Shown piece by piece: positions 37,179 to 49,800 of a stretch of DNA of 64,000 nucleotides (the first letter of the stretch is position 1; each line of letters starts with the position of its first letter). The DNA comes from Tricholoma matsutake (Eukaryota; Basidiomycota; Agaricomycetes; Agaricales; Tricholomataceae): positions 3,286,001 to 3,350,000 of the forward strand of contig AP026543.1 of assembly GCA_026075535.2 (NCBI GenBank), in the 5' to 3' direction. The position numbers and the translations under genes are program-made. The notes under the pieces are model-generated. The model made no database searches and was not told the origin of the DNA. It worked only from the letters and a program-made list of their open reading frames with translations.

Positions 37179-38723
37179 ATGTTTTTGAAATATAAGAACT
37201 GGTCCAGTCTTTGGTCCACCCTCTTTGAGGGTGAAAAACCAGACTGGACTAGACCTCAAAGCACTACTCCTAGGCACGCTTTGACTTTTGGTGCATCCAC
37301 CAGACCATCCAACATCTTCCAGCAAATCAGTTCCAGAGCCTCCATCAGTGCAAACCTCATGTTGCAGCCTCTGGAGACCCCTCAGAATACAACTCCACTT
37401 GAGTACATAGAGAATGTTGGGCAACCTAATCCCTTCTATGAGGAAGGTCCAGGTAAAGAGGATGGACCTCCTGGTGGACCTGATGGCCCCAGGGATGACC
37501 CTGATCCTGACAACCCTGATCCTGACAACCCTGTTGATCCTCAACCTCTAGATGGTGGAAATCCTGACCCAGGAGATAGGTTCCTCGATGCTCTCTTCGA
37601 CCTCTGAGATAGTCTCTGAACCCTCCAGCAGAGTCAAGCACCCAAAACTGAGAAAATCAAAGTCTGGGATCCTGACACTTTCAATGGGGCAAATCCCCAG
37701 AAACTTTGGGACTTCTTAGTCTTGTGCAACGTTCACTTCCAAGATCATCCTCAGGTTTTTGCCTCTGATGAAAAGAAGATCCTGTTCATCCTTTCCTACC
37801 TCAAAGGGTCAGCCCTTAGCTGGTTCAAACCTGGGCTCAATGACCCAACAAATTCCCCTCATTGGATGTGGAACTATGAGGTCTTCCTCAGTGAGTTGGA
37901 AGGTAATTTTGGTCCACATGACCTTGTCAGGGATGCAGAGAAAGGCCTTTCAGAACTCACAATGAAGGAAGGTGGATGAATAGTAAAGTACAATGTGGAC
38001 TTCTGGGAACTCACATCCCAGGTCAACTGGAATGAGGCCACTCTGTGCAACTGGTACTTCCAAGGTCTTCTGCTCCACCTTTGCATAGAAGTCTTGTGGG
38101 GGGGATGACCTGAAACCCTAGGAACCTTACATCTTAAAGCTCAGGATGCTGACAACATCTATTGGATGCAGGAAGAAGAAACCCGCTTAGAAGCAAAGAC
38201 CCCCAGAAATTCTGCAAACCCTGGGAAAAAGGAATCTAAAGGTTCTCCTAACTCCAACTCTAACTCTGACACTCAGTCCAAACCTCAGTCCTTGTCCAAC
38301 TCTAATCACACAAACCTATCCTCTCCTGGCAGCTCCTCTGGGTCAAAGAATAGCTTTCAAAGGGACAAGCCAAAGAATTCTATTTCTGACAAGTTGGGGA
38401 AGGACGGTAAACTAACCAGAGATGAACACGAATGCTACATGAAGGAAGGACTTTGCCTCTACTGTGATGAGAAAGGACATGGAGCTGGAAATTGTCCAAA
38501 GTCTAAAGCGGCAAAAGCTTGTGCTGCAGCAGTCACTGAGTCCAAGCCAGACTCTGCAGACTCAAAAATAGTCTGCAACCCTCAGGAACATGCCATTGGG
38601 GCTGAGGGTTGTGTTGACCTTTCCCAGCTGGCTGCTTATGTCTGTCTCAATGTGTCCACTCTTTCTGATCCTGAATCTCTTACCATCCTGCTATCCCTTT
38701 CCAAAAATTCCCAAAAAATCTGA
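37179..38723 (+). pseudogene. gag of gypsy-3 (outer element)
   Basis: The Gag core is at about 37640-38160 (IKVWDPDTFNGANPQKLWDF, then ILFILSYLKGSALSWFKPGL). A Ser/Asn-rich linker and a CCHC zinc knuckle follow (CLYCDEKGHGAGNCPKSK, about 38455-38510). There are stops at about 37605, 37977, 38104 and 38721. Upstream sequence has an acidic DPDNPDPDNP repeat (about 37498-37545). The element belongs to the same lineage as the minus-strand gypsy at 45-50.6 kb. Confidence 0.8.
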
Positions 38724-40496
38724 ACTCTCATTGACTCTGGTTCCTCACATTGCTTCCTATATTCATCTTTTGTGCAGGACAACCAACTCAGTACTGAAAC
38801 CATTTCTCTGATTGGACTCTGACTATTTCATGGAACTTAAAACTCCACCATAACCCAAGTCATGAAACTTCTGGTCACTTTTCAATCTGGTGAAGTGTTC
38901 AATCTGACATTTTATGCAATCTCACTGGACTCTTCTTGTTCTGCAGTTCTTGGTCATAACTGGCTGAAGCAATACAATCTGCTGATTGACTAGTCTTTAG
39001 GCCAAATAAATTTCCACTCTGCAGCTCACAAAGGTCCTGCCCCCTCGATGTTGCCCAACTCTCCTATCTTGTGTGAGTCACCTACACCTCCGAACCTTCC
39101 AGCAGAAACCCATGAAAACTGTGGTCTCTAAACCTTTGAGACTCATACCTCCTGAAATCTCCTTCATCAATGCTGCTGCTTACATGCATGCAAGCAAGCT
39201 CCCAGGGGCTGTAGCCTTTCAGATGACATTCTCCCTGGAAGGACTGGCAGCTAAATCTTCCACAATGTCTGGAAGTCCTCCAGATCTTTCAGATGTTCTA
39301 GAAGAATATCACAAATTTGCAGATGTCTTCAATAAACAAAAAGCCAACACCCTTCCTCCACACTGTTTCTATGACCTCAAGATAGAGATGGAGGATAATG
39401 CTCCCCCACCACCAGGTCGCATGTACTCCCTCTCTCCCTCTGAACTAGAAGCCCTCTGAATATTCATTGAAGAGAACATTTGTTTGGGCTTCATCCACCC
39501 CTCCAAATCCCCTCATGGTGCTCCTATACTCTTTGTCAAGAAAAAGGATGGAAGTCTCCAATTATGTGTCGACTACTGGCAACTCAAAGAAGGACTGCTA
39601 CCCACTTCCACTAATCTTGGATCTTCTGGACTCTCCAGGAAAAGCCTGTGTGCTCATTAAAATTGACCTCTGACATGCCTATCACTTAGTTCACATTGCT
39701 GAGGGAGATGAATAGAAAACCACTTTCCACACATGCTATGGCTCTTTCAAATGGCTGGTGGTTCCATTCAGGCTCATGCCCCTGCAGCCTTCCAGCATCT
39801 CATGAATGACATCTTCAGTGACCTTCTAGATGTCAGCATCATTGTCTACCTTGACAATATCCTAATCTACTCCAACAACATGAGTCAACATAAGGCTCAC
39901 GTCAAGGAAGTTCTTTGGAGACTCCAAAAAAATGGTCTCTACACTGCCCCACAGAAATGGGAGTTCCACAAAGACAGCATGGAATACTTGGGGTTCATCC
40001 TCTCTCCTGTTGGAGTCTGGATGTCTAAAGATAAAGTCAAAACCATCCTTGACTGGCCTGAACATTGAAAGGTTAAGGATATTCAATCTTTCCTTGGATT
40101 TTGCAACTTCTACCAACACTTTATCTATGGATATTCTGATATTGTCATCCCTCTCACCAGACTTACCAAGAAACACACCCCATGGGACTTTGGCAAGAAA
40201 TGTCAAGACACCTTCAACAAATTAAAAGAAGAATTCACCCATGCCCCAGTACTCATGCAATGGCTGCCAGACTCCAGCATTATCCTGGAGACAGACACTT
40301 CAGACTATGCCTTGGCAGCTATCCTTTCCATCTATACTCTGGATGGAGAAATTCATCTGGTTGAATTCCACTCCCACTCTTTCAACCCAGCTGAACTGAA
40401 CTATGACACCCATGACAAGGAACTCTTGGCTATATTTGAAGCCTTCAAACACTGGCAACAGTACCTCAAAGGTTCTGGAAATCCAGTGGATGTGGT
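38724..40496 (+). pseudogene. pol of gypsy-3, 5' part (protease, RT, start of RNase H)
   Basis: The protease reads TLIDSGSSHCFL at about 38724-38760. RT runs from about 39350 to 40060: LCVDYW, then [10 protein letters not shown] at about 39845 with Asn in the second catalytic position, then [20 protein letters not shown]. RNase H starts at about 40255 (ETDTSDYALAAIL, then NYDTHDKELLAIFEAFKHW). The frame stops where the 13-kb element is inserted (40497). It continues at 53646 with DHKNLEYFS. Several stops and frameshifts are present. Confidence 0.88.
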
Positions 40497-40501
40497 CATG
40501 G

Positions 40502-40685
40502 TGTAAGAGTGCCTCTTACATCATCATTACATTATCACATGCCACTCAGTTATCACATGTTATTCTGATAGTATATAGTCTATACTTCAAGTACTTGTAC
40601 TGTATTCTAGAATCCCCCTTCAAGTTATATTAAGTTCCTTATAGTTTTCATATCCCTGAGTGTTGGAAGCTCTGGCTTCCTTCCA
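40502..40685 (+). repeat. 5' LTR (184 bp) of the 13.1-kb element
   Basis: It starts with TGTAAGAGTGCCTCTTACA, a palindrome with 8-bp arms, and ends GGCTTCCTTCCA. By eye about 15 of 184 positions differ from the 3' LTR. Four pairs of adjacent differences are CA in one copy against TG in the other. Confidence 0.92.
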
Positions 40686-43600
40686 CTTTTTTTTAATAAT
40701 GAACTTACTATACACACTCTACTCTCTCACACACATTCTTTTCCCTGAAACCCCGCTGACCCTGAAATTACCAGAATGGTCAATTTTTTCACACCAACAC
40801 TGTACTTTGACCACGTGAAACTACCTGCTCGCTCAATGCTCACTCACTCTCTGGGTCCCTGCTGCAAGCTGCACCCCTACAAGACCTCTCTGGTCTAGTC
40901 TGGTCTTTGTTCAAATATCCTGGGGCTGTTTCGGCCCTTACACTGGCATGTTCAATGATGATCCCCACCACGATTAGTTTTACTGTCTTCAGCCTTTTTT
41001 CCCACTGCATGGGTCAACAATCACAATCCTCGATGAACTACATGCTAACCACATTGCCTTCCATTGATGTTCCCACACCCTCATTTTCCCAGCCTCGACT
41101 CTCCTCTGGCCACTGTTCAGAAACAACCTACAGCTCACCCTCTCATGTCCAGAAATGCTACTGCCACCACTGCGCCAGCTGCCCTAGCTCATCCTGACTC
41201 AGGCATAGATGAACTGCACTCAGGCGTAGATGAACTGCTAGAATCGCTGTTCCCCCCATCTTTCACAGCCACCAGCACATCTGAACCCACCATACCTACA
41301 CCTGAAATCTTGCACCTTGCCATTGCCACTCCTCCAGCAACACCACCCATGGTTCTTCTCTCTGTGCATGCTCAAGCCCAAGCTCTGCTTCATCCTACAT
41401 GCAATAGTGATGACACCAAGATCGCTGGACGCAATGTGGAACATGCTGTCATTCAGCAATTTCTTACATCTTTTATAGACTGTGATCACTGTCATCAACA
41501 TTCTCCCTACCCAATGCAACTCTGTCCACTCTTTGTCTTATCAGAATCACAAATATTCATACCCTCACATCCTCTTCCTCCTCCATGGCATCTATCACTG
41601 CTGCAAGTAATGTACACACTCTCCATTTTGCACCATACACTCCTACCCAGCTCCACCATATCCTACAATCTTGCTGCCAGTCATATCATCATGCAACCTA
41701 CAACTTTAGACCCTGGATCCAACTCCAAATCCAAAATGCATATGCACATCAATTACTGCTGTAGAGGGCAACTTGAACAAGGAGAACATACCACTGTTCA
41801 GTTGTGAATCGATGACCATTGATCCACTTTCACTGAGATCTACAAGAGCTCTCCAGCTTATCACCACCAAACTTATTACCACCCCATCTTGCCCTATGAC
41901 CATGAGGAGACATGTGTCAATGGCATCATCACCCCACACCACCACATTGCTACCTGCTTGCCCCCATTGCCCCCATTATGCGCTATGAGCCCACCATGAC
42001 ACCTGGTGCAGCCACCAAACTGGCTACTTCATCAACAATGTGTCTGTCAATGATGACTCGACCCCCCATGATGCCCTCTGGAACACTAACCACAGCCCGG
42101 AAATGCCGTTGTGTGCCTATGCGCCCACACGTTCATTTGGAACATGTGATCTGCTCAACATATGAGCCCTGCCAACCCCACCTTCCTCAGCAACAGTCTA
42201 GACCATCCCCCACACATCCCTGTCATCCCCAGCTTGCCCCCCAGGTCCCTGTCATATGCCCCAAGTCACAACTCATTCAGTGCCATATGGTGTCATTCAT
42301 TACCCTTAATTACTGATGATGCCGGCACAACCTGGATTTCAGTATACACACTACTACAAAGAATACAGAAGCAACTACCCAGATGAAGAATGACACTGCA
42401 ACCCTCATTTCCAGCCCTTCCTCCCATGCCAACAATAACACCTCGATGCTGTGACAAATGCACAGCCCCCAGCAATGATGTCAATATCCTTGAGAACCAC
42501 CACCACCACCCCTTCCCCAGCTTCAAACCAGCTCCCAGCCCCTTGAAAACAATGCCACACACTGCTGAGTCGAGCACAGCACCATGACAGACACTACAAT
42601 CCCACGTCTTGCATCCAGAACTGCATACCGCCACCGCGACATCACTGTCAACAATGACAACACTACCCGCTACAACAGCTCCCAAAAACAGTGTCTCAAG
42701 CTGCATCTAGCACACAAACAACACCCCCGACCCTTGAGAACTGTCACCAGGCTGTAAACGATGCACCGTCAGCATACAGAGCCCAGCAAATGCCGTTACA
42801 CAAGGTTGTGCATACTTGTTCATCTGAATGTGTCATGGACTCAACAGATCCACCCAGCCTGCCCCACCATCTATGATGACAACCCATACTGCCTCCCATA
42901 GCACCCTGTCCACCCCAGCTCGTTCCCTAGGCCCCTTCTGTCCATCCTGAGCCTACGTGATCCACCACATCAGCAATGACACATTCATCGTTGTTGACCC
43001 CCTGCTCTGGACCACGCTAGACCACAAACCAAAACTCCAGAGCCACAATACATGCAGCTAGAGACACCAGAACAGTCCCAGGCCCTGCCCCATCTCCTCA
43101 ACTTGCCCCAGACACCCCAGTGATGATGCTTGACCCAGAAACCCAAACAAAACCTACTAAATGGCTTCGGATGGTATAACACAAGTTAGAGGAAGGATGC
43201 GAGGCCCTCTAGATGTCACCTGTCAGACCGACCATCAAATAGTCATAAAAGGACTGCTTGTTGAAGCAATTCAAAGCTAAAAGAATGTGTTTCGAGGAAT
43301 TTTGTGGCTAGATCAATGAATTTGGAGTGCACATATATGTTTGGATGCAAGATCAGGGGACTAGACGAGTAATAGAAGTGAAGCAAAGGCGAATTGAGGG
43401 AAACAAGAGCAAAAATAGTGTAATGCGAGGATTTTTGAGGAATTTTAAAGATTTTTGAAGAAGTTTAGTGTAAAACACCAAACTTCAGACTGAATAAGAC
43501 TAAACTGTACTCTCAAATTACTGCGATCTGGAAGGAAGACGACGACTTTCTTGTTTTTCTTTGTATCTAGTACATCTTTTTATATAAAATAAATTTAAAA

Positions 43601-44746
43601 AAACTACCTAAAAAGGCTAGAGAACATGAGGCAAACATGTGGAAAACTTGAGGCAAAAGACAATAGAAGTATATCAGAACAATAAAGCAAGACTAGAAAG
43701 GGTGAATATAACACATGATGAAGAAATAATAAGAAAGAATAGCTAAAAGTGGACTGTCCTTGTTATAAATTGCATAAAACATTGGAAACTGCTTCGAGTG
43801 GATTGCATGCATGCACACACGGTCAAAATGTGTTCAATATACTTGAGATAGTGTCTCATGTGTCCAGCATGCGTCCAAAGATTGTTCAAATAGGAAATAC
43901 TGTGTCTGAAGATGTTTTTCAAGGTTCGAGGTTTTTCAAAGATTTTCAAAGATTCTTTGGACTTTGTTCATAACCTGAAATTGGTGCGATATTGCTCGAA
44001 ACTGGTTCGGAACTTATCGACGATGTTCCAAGTTTATATCCTGAGCTGTATGAAGGTCAGGGGAATTGTATTATGGTGGCCGACAGCATATGAAGAATTT
44101 TGAGGTGTTGCAAAGAATTTTGAAGTGTTGCAAAGATTTTCGAAGCATTTGTAGAGGTTCATAGAGCTTTGGAGGGGTTCATATGGGTTCATAGAGCTTC
44201 AACAACAATTGTAGATGTGCTTTCTGAGCTTGAATGACAAGGTGGACCTATCACCAGAAATGCCCATTTTGCAACCGTCCGCATATTACACCACCCCTCA
44301 TCATTAATGAGGCCATCAACACCTTTTGACACCCCCCATCTGCTCCAGCTCCACCCAGCCAACCCCAGCAGCTACAACGATGACCCACAGCACCCTATTT
44401 CCCCCATGCTTGACACCCGTTATGCACCATGAGCTCACTTTGACACCTCACTCATCCATGAGCTCTGCCATGTCAGTTTTACACTTTGATGCCTCATGGG
44501 TCCACAAGATCGACCACATTGTTGTCAACAACAACTCAACCTTGGTGTTGGCACAACACCTCATGCACCCACTAGAACTGCCATGTCGCCAAGGATATGT
44601 TTGTCAATGACAGCTGAACTCCCCATTCTACAGCACTCAAAGGATGGACCAAAACTGTGAAAGAACAGAAAACTAGACCCAAACCCTCAGAGCACCCCCC
44701 CCCCCCCCCCAGATGTGTTACAGCTGCTCCATTCACTTGAACTCCT
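40686..44746 (+). other. Low-complexity interior of the 13.1-kb element
   Basis: 40.7-43.15 kb is C/A-rich with open frames full of Pro, His, Ser and Thr. The longest (41064-41807) shows no domain. 43.2-44.25 kb is A-rich and shares words with 24.8-25.7 kb (GAGGAAGGATGCGAGG, AACATGAGGCAAA, GGACTGTCCTTG). No Gag, protease or RT is seen, and I find no convincing primer-binding site after the 5' LTR. Confidence 0.5.
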
Positions 44747-44920
44747 CTGTAAACTAGGGCACAGCACGGGTATGGGTAACACCATGTGTTTCTGGTCACG
44801 GGTATGCACAGGTATGGGATTGCCATACCTGGGCAACACTGTACCCTTTTCCATGGTGTTATGGGTATGTGTGGGTATGCTGGTACCCAGCTTTTGGTCA
44901 GGTAGGTGAGTGATCATCTG

Positions 44921-45679
44921 TGTTGAGATTTCGACTTTTTAATGACATATCATAAAAACCCGTGAGTCATGGTGACCTGACTCGCTGTTAAGAACTGATC
45001 CTAGAAGGTGCGTTGGAATCCGATCGGACCCTGCAGGTGTTGATAGTGGATGGTTGTCGGGTCGTTGCGGATTCTGCGGGAGGGGAAATGGAAAGGACTT
45101 GGCTTCAGCTTGTAAGAAGCTGCACCCTTCACCTCATCTGGTGTCCTAATTTCAAGACGAAGGTTTGGAGGTAGAAGTGGGGAGGTGTGGGTAAATGCGG
45201 AGAGGAGTATGGAGGGACTTGGGTTAAGTTCAGATGAGATTAGAACTTCAGAGGAAGACTAGAGGTCAAGTCGAAGGGAGTTTGGACTCTTAGCGGACTG
45301 AGGTAGGAGTAGAAGGAGATTTAGATTGGCAGGTTTAAAGTCAAGTCTATGTCGATATATGAACTGAGGAATACACAGCGAAACTAACTAAGCTTAAATA
45401 CTGTAGTCTGGAATAAATGTGGAACAGGAATGAAGACTGCAGCAGTGTATTGACTGTGTAGATAAATTACCTAGTGGGAGCCACATAGGAATCCATAGTC
45501 AAATTTGCAATAGAGATGGCAGCCGTGGGTGCTGTACAAGGTGGCCTGGTGCACAGCAGTGTGGGCAGTGCAAGGCGGCTGGGAACAAAATTGGGAGGAG
45601 AAGACAAATGTTGGGTTCAATGTGTGGAAAAGGTTCAGATGGACGCAGATTCCAATCGGGTGAGGAACGGTTCTTGACA
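44921..45679 (-). repeat. 3' LTR of gypsy-4 (about 759 bp)
   Basis: Bases 45126-45480 align with 52195-52554. The copy here has about 190 extra bases between GGGAGCC and CTTGACA that are missing from the right copy. Minus-strand polypurine tract AAGGGGGAAATAC lies immediately outside at 45680. Most differences between the copies are TG/CG/CA interchanges. Confidence 0.75.
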
Positions 45680-45816
45680 GTATTTCCCCCTTAGTGCCGA
45701 GCCTACAAGGCATGTGAGGGTTTGAGTCCGAATGAGGAAGTTGGTTCAATTTTCCGAATGCGGCAATTGGTTGAAAAAATTTTCATGTTCTTTCCTTCCC
45801 CCATCAACTATCAAAT

Positions 45817-46813
45817 ATGTCCCCCCCAGCAGTCTCCGCGCAGATCAAATTGGCTGCGATGAGGGCCTAACACGAACAGAGGGAGTGGGTGATGAAAGAG
45901 CAGATGGAAAGAGAGATGAAGGAGCTGGAGGAAGCGGCGAGGGAGGAGGAATGCCGGGCGCAGGAGGCGCAAAAGGCAGGAGAGGAGGCTGCAAAGGCTG
46001 AGGAGACGTGCCAGGCAGAGGCACGGAAAAAAGAGGCAGCGGCCACACAACAAGTGGAAAAGAAGCGGGCTGCTGCGGCCATGGGTTTGGAGGATGAGGC
46101 TGAGGGGACCAAGTCCCCAAAGAAAAAGAAAGTCGCCAAGTCGAGGGCACGAGTGGGGTCAGAGGAGTCAGAGGGTCTGGTGCGGGTGCAGGTGGCTTTG
46201 CCCTGCAAAATGTGCATCTTTATCTTCTTTTTCCATATCCTTTACTGACAAATGGCCTAGATGCAAGTATCAAAACATTGCTTGCTTCAAGATGGGCACG
46301 AAGGGGTGTGTGTGCGACAACTGCACACATGTCAAACACAAGTGTGAAGAAGTAGTGTGGGAGGGGCAGGAGGCCCCTACAACAAAAACGGTGGGAATGA
46401 CAGGGTCGACGGGGATTAGCGGGGAGAATGTGGAGATGATGCAGCAGGTGATGAAGTTGATGAGGAAGGGGTTTGCTGAGGTGGCAACTGCGGTGTGGGA
46501 GTCGTTAGGGGAGATCTGGGATGCCTTGGACCCAGAGTGGGTGGAGGATGAAAGCGCCAGGGAGGAGAGTGACAAGGGTGATGAGGAAGTCGAGCGGGCG
46601 GTGCAAGAGTCCTGGCAGGAAAAACATGGGATCCGCAAGTCTGGAGATGACTGGGCAGCCTTCCAGAGATATCTGGAAAAAAGGCAGGTGGATGATGAGG
46701 TGAGTGAGGGTGTAGATGAGGGTGAGGGTGGAGAGAAGGATGAGGATGGAGAAGAGGGCAAAGTTGGGGGAGAGGGTGACGAAGATGGAGAGGGAGAAGT
46801 GGAGGTAGTGTAG
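45817..46813 (+). CDS. Zn2Cys6-type protein encoded antisense in gypsy-4
   Basis: Two exons (45817-46211, 46261-46813) are joined by a 49-nt intron with GT...AG ends and a CTGAC branch-site word. Splicing creates CKICKYQNIACF followed by GCVCDNCTHVKHKC. The spacing C-x2-C-x6-C-x9-C-x2-C-x6-C is that of a fungal Zn(II)2Cys6 cluster, which binds DNA in Gal4-type regulators. Before it lies a long charged coiled-coil-like segment (Glu/Ala/Arg-rich, 45890-46090) with a KSPKKKKVAKSRAR basic patch. After it comes an acidic Gly/Glu/Asp-rich tail. A TAA at 45868 interrupts the frame 17 codons after the first ATG; initiation at the ATG at 45892 would avoid it. The gene lies tail-to-tail with pol, inside the element. 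The donor GTGCAT is not ideal. Confidence 0.6.
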
Positions 46814-46869
46814 GGATCCAGTTGGATCCAAGAAAAAAAATTTCTTTGCAATATAAGTTTGTTTCTGAG

Positions 46870-49800
46870 TTCCAACTGAGTGAGTGAGTAACGTGAATAG
46901 ACTTTAAGTGGGTAATGGACCGGGTTTCTGTGGGTAGCGGGTGTGGAAGTTCTTGGGCATAGTCAAGTTCCATAACAGGTAGCGAGGAGGTCTCTTCATC
47001 GGTTCCCTGGTAACCTTCCCATCGGACAAGATAGAGAATCTTGCAGTGACATCGGTTGTCGACCTTGGAGTCAAGAACTTTGGTGATCTCATATTTGAGC
47101 TCATCGTTGATGGTGATCAGAGGAGGTGGAGGTTGTGCTCGATTTGGAATTGTGTTCAGGAAGTGTTTTTCAAGTTGGGAGACATGGAAAACAGGGTGGA
47201 TGGCCCGCATGTGGTCTGGAAGCCACAGGGTGACTGAGTGAGCACCTGGGTGGGCGATGATTTTGAAGGGGCCATGGTTCTTTTCAGAAAGTTTCTTGGA
47301 GGGACGAGTGGTGCAGATATTTTCCGCAGTGACGTAAGCAGAGTCACCAATATTGAAGTCGGGTGCAGGTGCCCAATGTCTATCCGCAGGACCTTGATAA
47401 TGCTCTTGAGTGGCCGCAAGCTGTTTCTGAAGTTCCTGATGAAGGTTGTCTAAGTTGACAACGAACTTGCGGGCACGCTGTGAGGCTAAGTCACATTTGG
47501 GGAAGACAGAAATGTTCAGGTGGTAGCCTTTGTTGGTGAAGACAGGGGATATGCCTGTAGAGGCAGAGGGAGCATCATTGTAGGCAAATTCGCCCAAGGG
47601 TAAGAGGTGAGACCAGTCATCCTGCTGATAGTTGCAGAAGATCTGGAGGTACTGCTCCAAGGTCTGATTAAGTCGTTCCATCTGACCATCACCTTGTGGG
47701 TGATAACCGGAAGTGAAGTGGATCCGCATGTCAAGTGCTTTTCTGAGGGAATGGAAGAAATGGGAGATGAACTCGGATCCCTGGTCGCAAGTGATGTGCA
47801 ACGGGACACCATGCTTGGAGAAGATGTGGAGGACGAACAGGTTGGCTAATTCTTGGGCTGTGATTTTGTTGACAGTTGGGATGAAGATGCCTTGTTTGGT
47901 CAGGTGGTCAACAATGACCAGGATAGCTGTGTGGCCGTCAGAGTCAGGTAGTTGTTTGATGAAATCCATGGAGATTGAGTTCCAAGGTTGTTCTGGGACC
48001 AGAAGTTGCTTTAGGAACCCTGGGTATAGGGTTTGTGTCGAGGCGATTTGGATCATTTGCAAGTGGTACAGGATTTGCAGAATTCCTGCACCAAGGTGTG
48101 GAGGTTTGGCCAGACATATTCCCAATGGACAAGCTGCTGGGTTTTGTTTTGTCTGAAGTGGCCAGAGAGAATGTGTTTGTGTTTGTACTGAAGGACCTTG
48201 AGGTGGAGATCCGCGACGTCCAGAACATAAATCCAGTCAAAGTGGCGGAGAAGACCTGCCTCGTCTATGGTCCAGTTGGGGTCGACAGGTGTTGGATGAT
48301 GTGCGGATGATAGGGGGTCAAGTGGTAGGGAGGTGCGGATGTTGTGGTGGAGTTTCTCAACATCCATGATTACTGCTTGTCGAAGGATAGGTGTTGCAAG
48401 GTAGGTGGCACGAAGGGAAGAAGTGAGTTGTTCCTGTGTGAATACAGGTCAGAAGTTGGTCGGCTTTATGGAGGCATTTCCCCCTTTGCGGTAGACATCC
48501 CAATGTCTAGTGAGCGCATCTGGCTTGGCCCCTAATTTTCTGGGGTGAAAGCGAATGACAAGATTGAACTGGGAAAGGTATTCAGACCAACGGGCCTGGC
48601 AGCATGTGAGCAACTTAGTAGTGCTGAAGTACTCAAGATTTTTGTGGTCAGTGACCACATCAACCGGGTTTGCGGAACCCTCAAAATATTCCTGCCAGTG
48701 TTTGAAGGCTTCGAAAATGGCCAAGAGTTCCTTATCATGGGTGTCGTAATTTAGTTCAGCAGGATTAAAGGAGCGGGAATGACAAGTGACCAGATGGATT
48801 TCTCCATCCATAGTGTAAACCGAAAGGATAGCCGCTAGGGCATACTCAGAAGCATCTGTTTCGAGTACCATCTGTGAGTTGGATACCCATTGAGTTAAGA
48901 TGGGGGTGTGAGTGAATTCTTGTTTGAGCTTTTCAAAAGCATCGCAGCACTTCTTGTTGAAGTTCCAGGGTGCGGATTTCCACATCAAGTGGGTGAGTGG
49001 GATGACTATGTCTGAATAGCCATTAATGAAGCGGTGGTAAAAGTTGCAAAAGCCTAAGAAGGATTGTATATCCTTAACCTTCCTAGGCTCGGGCCAGTTG
49101 AGCACAGTTTTGACTTTATCCTCAGACATCCATAGTCCATCCAGTGAAAGGATGAAACCCAGATATTCAATGGTGTCTTTGTGGAATTCACATTTCTGTG
49201 GAGAGGCCTAAAGTCCATTTTCCTGGAGACAGTGGAGGACTTCTTTGATGTGAGCCCCGTGCTGGGACTTGTCATCTGAGTAGACTGAACTTTACACTGC
49301 CCCACATAGTCCTGGAGGAATCCTGGTAGTCCTACCAGGAAGACCAGGAATCCAGTGGGACTCAGTACCCTAAAGTCATACCATAATGGAAAGTCAGAGT
49401 AGATTAGGATGTTGTCGAGGTACACGATGACACAAACATCCAGCATGTCACTGAAGATGTCGTTCATAAACCACTGGAAAGCTGTGGGTGTGTTAGTAAG
49501 TCCAAAGGGAACCACCAACCACTCAAAGGATCCATAGCGGGTGCAGAAAGTGGTTTTTCATTCATCACCATCAGCGATGTGGACTAGGTGATAAGCATGC
49601 CACAAGTCTATCTTAGTGAATAAGCAGGCTTTTGGGGGAGAGTCAAGGTCGGAAATGAGTGGGAGTGGGTAGCGGTCCTTCTTCGTGAGATGGTTGAGGC
49701 CTCAGTAGTCGACGCAAAGTTGGAGACTACCATCCTTCTTCTTGATGAAGAGAATAGGAGCACTGTGCGGGACTTGGATGGGCAGATGAAGCCTGAGCAG

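Noticed and set aside
41064..41807. 247-aa open frame in the 13.1-kb element
   Set aside because: The composition is Pro/His/Ser/Thr-rich throughout the C/A-rich tract and no domain or splice structure is seen.
46416..46870. C-terminal extension of gypsy-4 pol
   Set aside because: The open frame runs on past the chromodomain, but there it is only the shadow of the antisense gene's acidic tail (Pro/Ser/Leu repeats).
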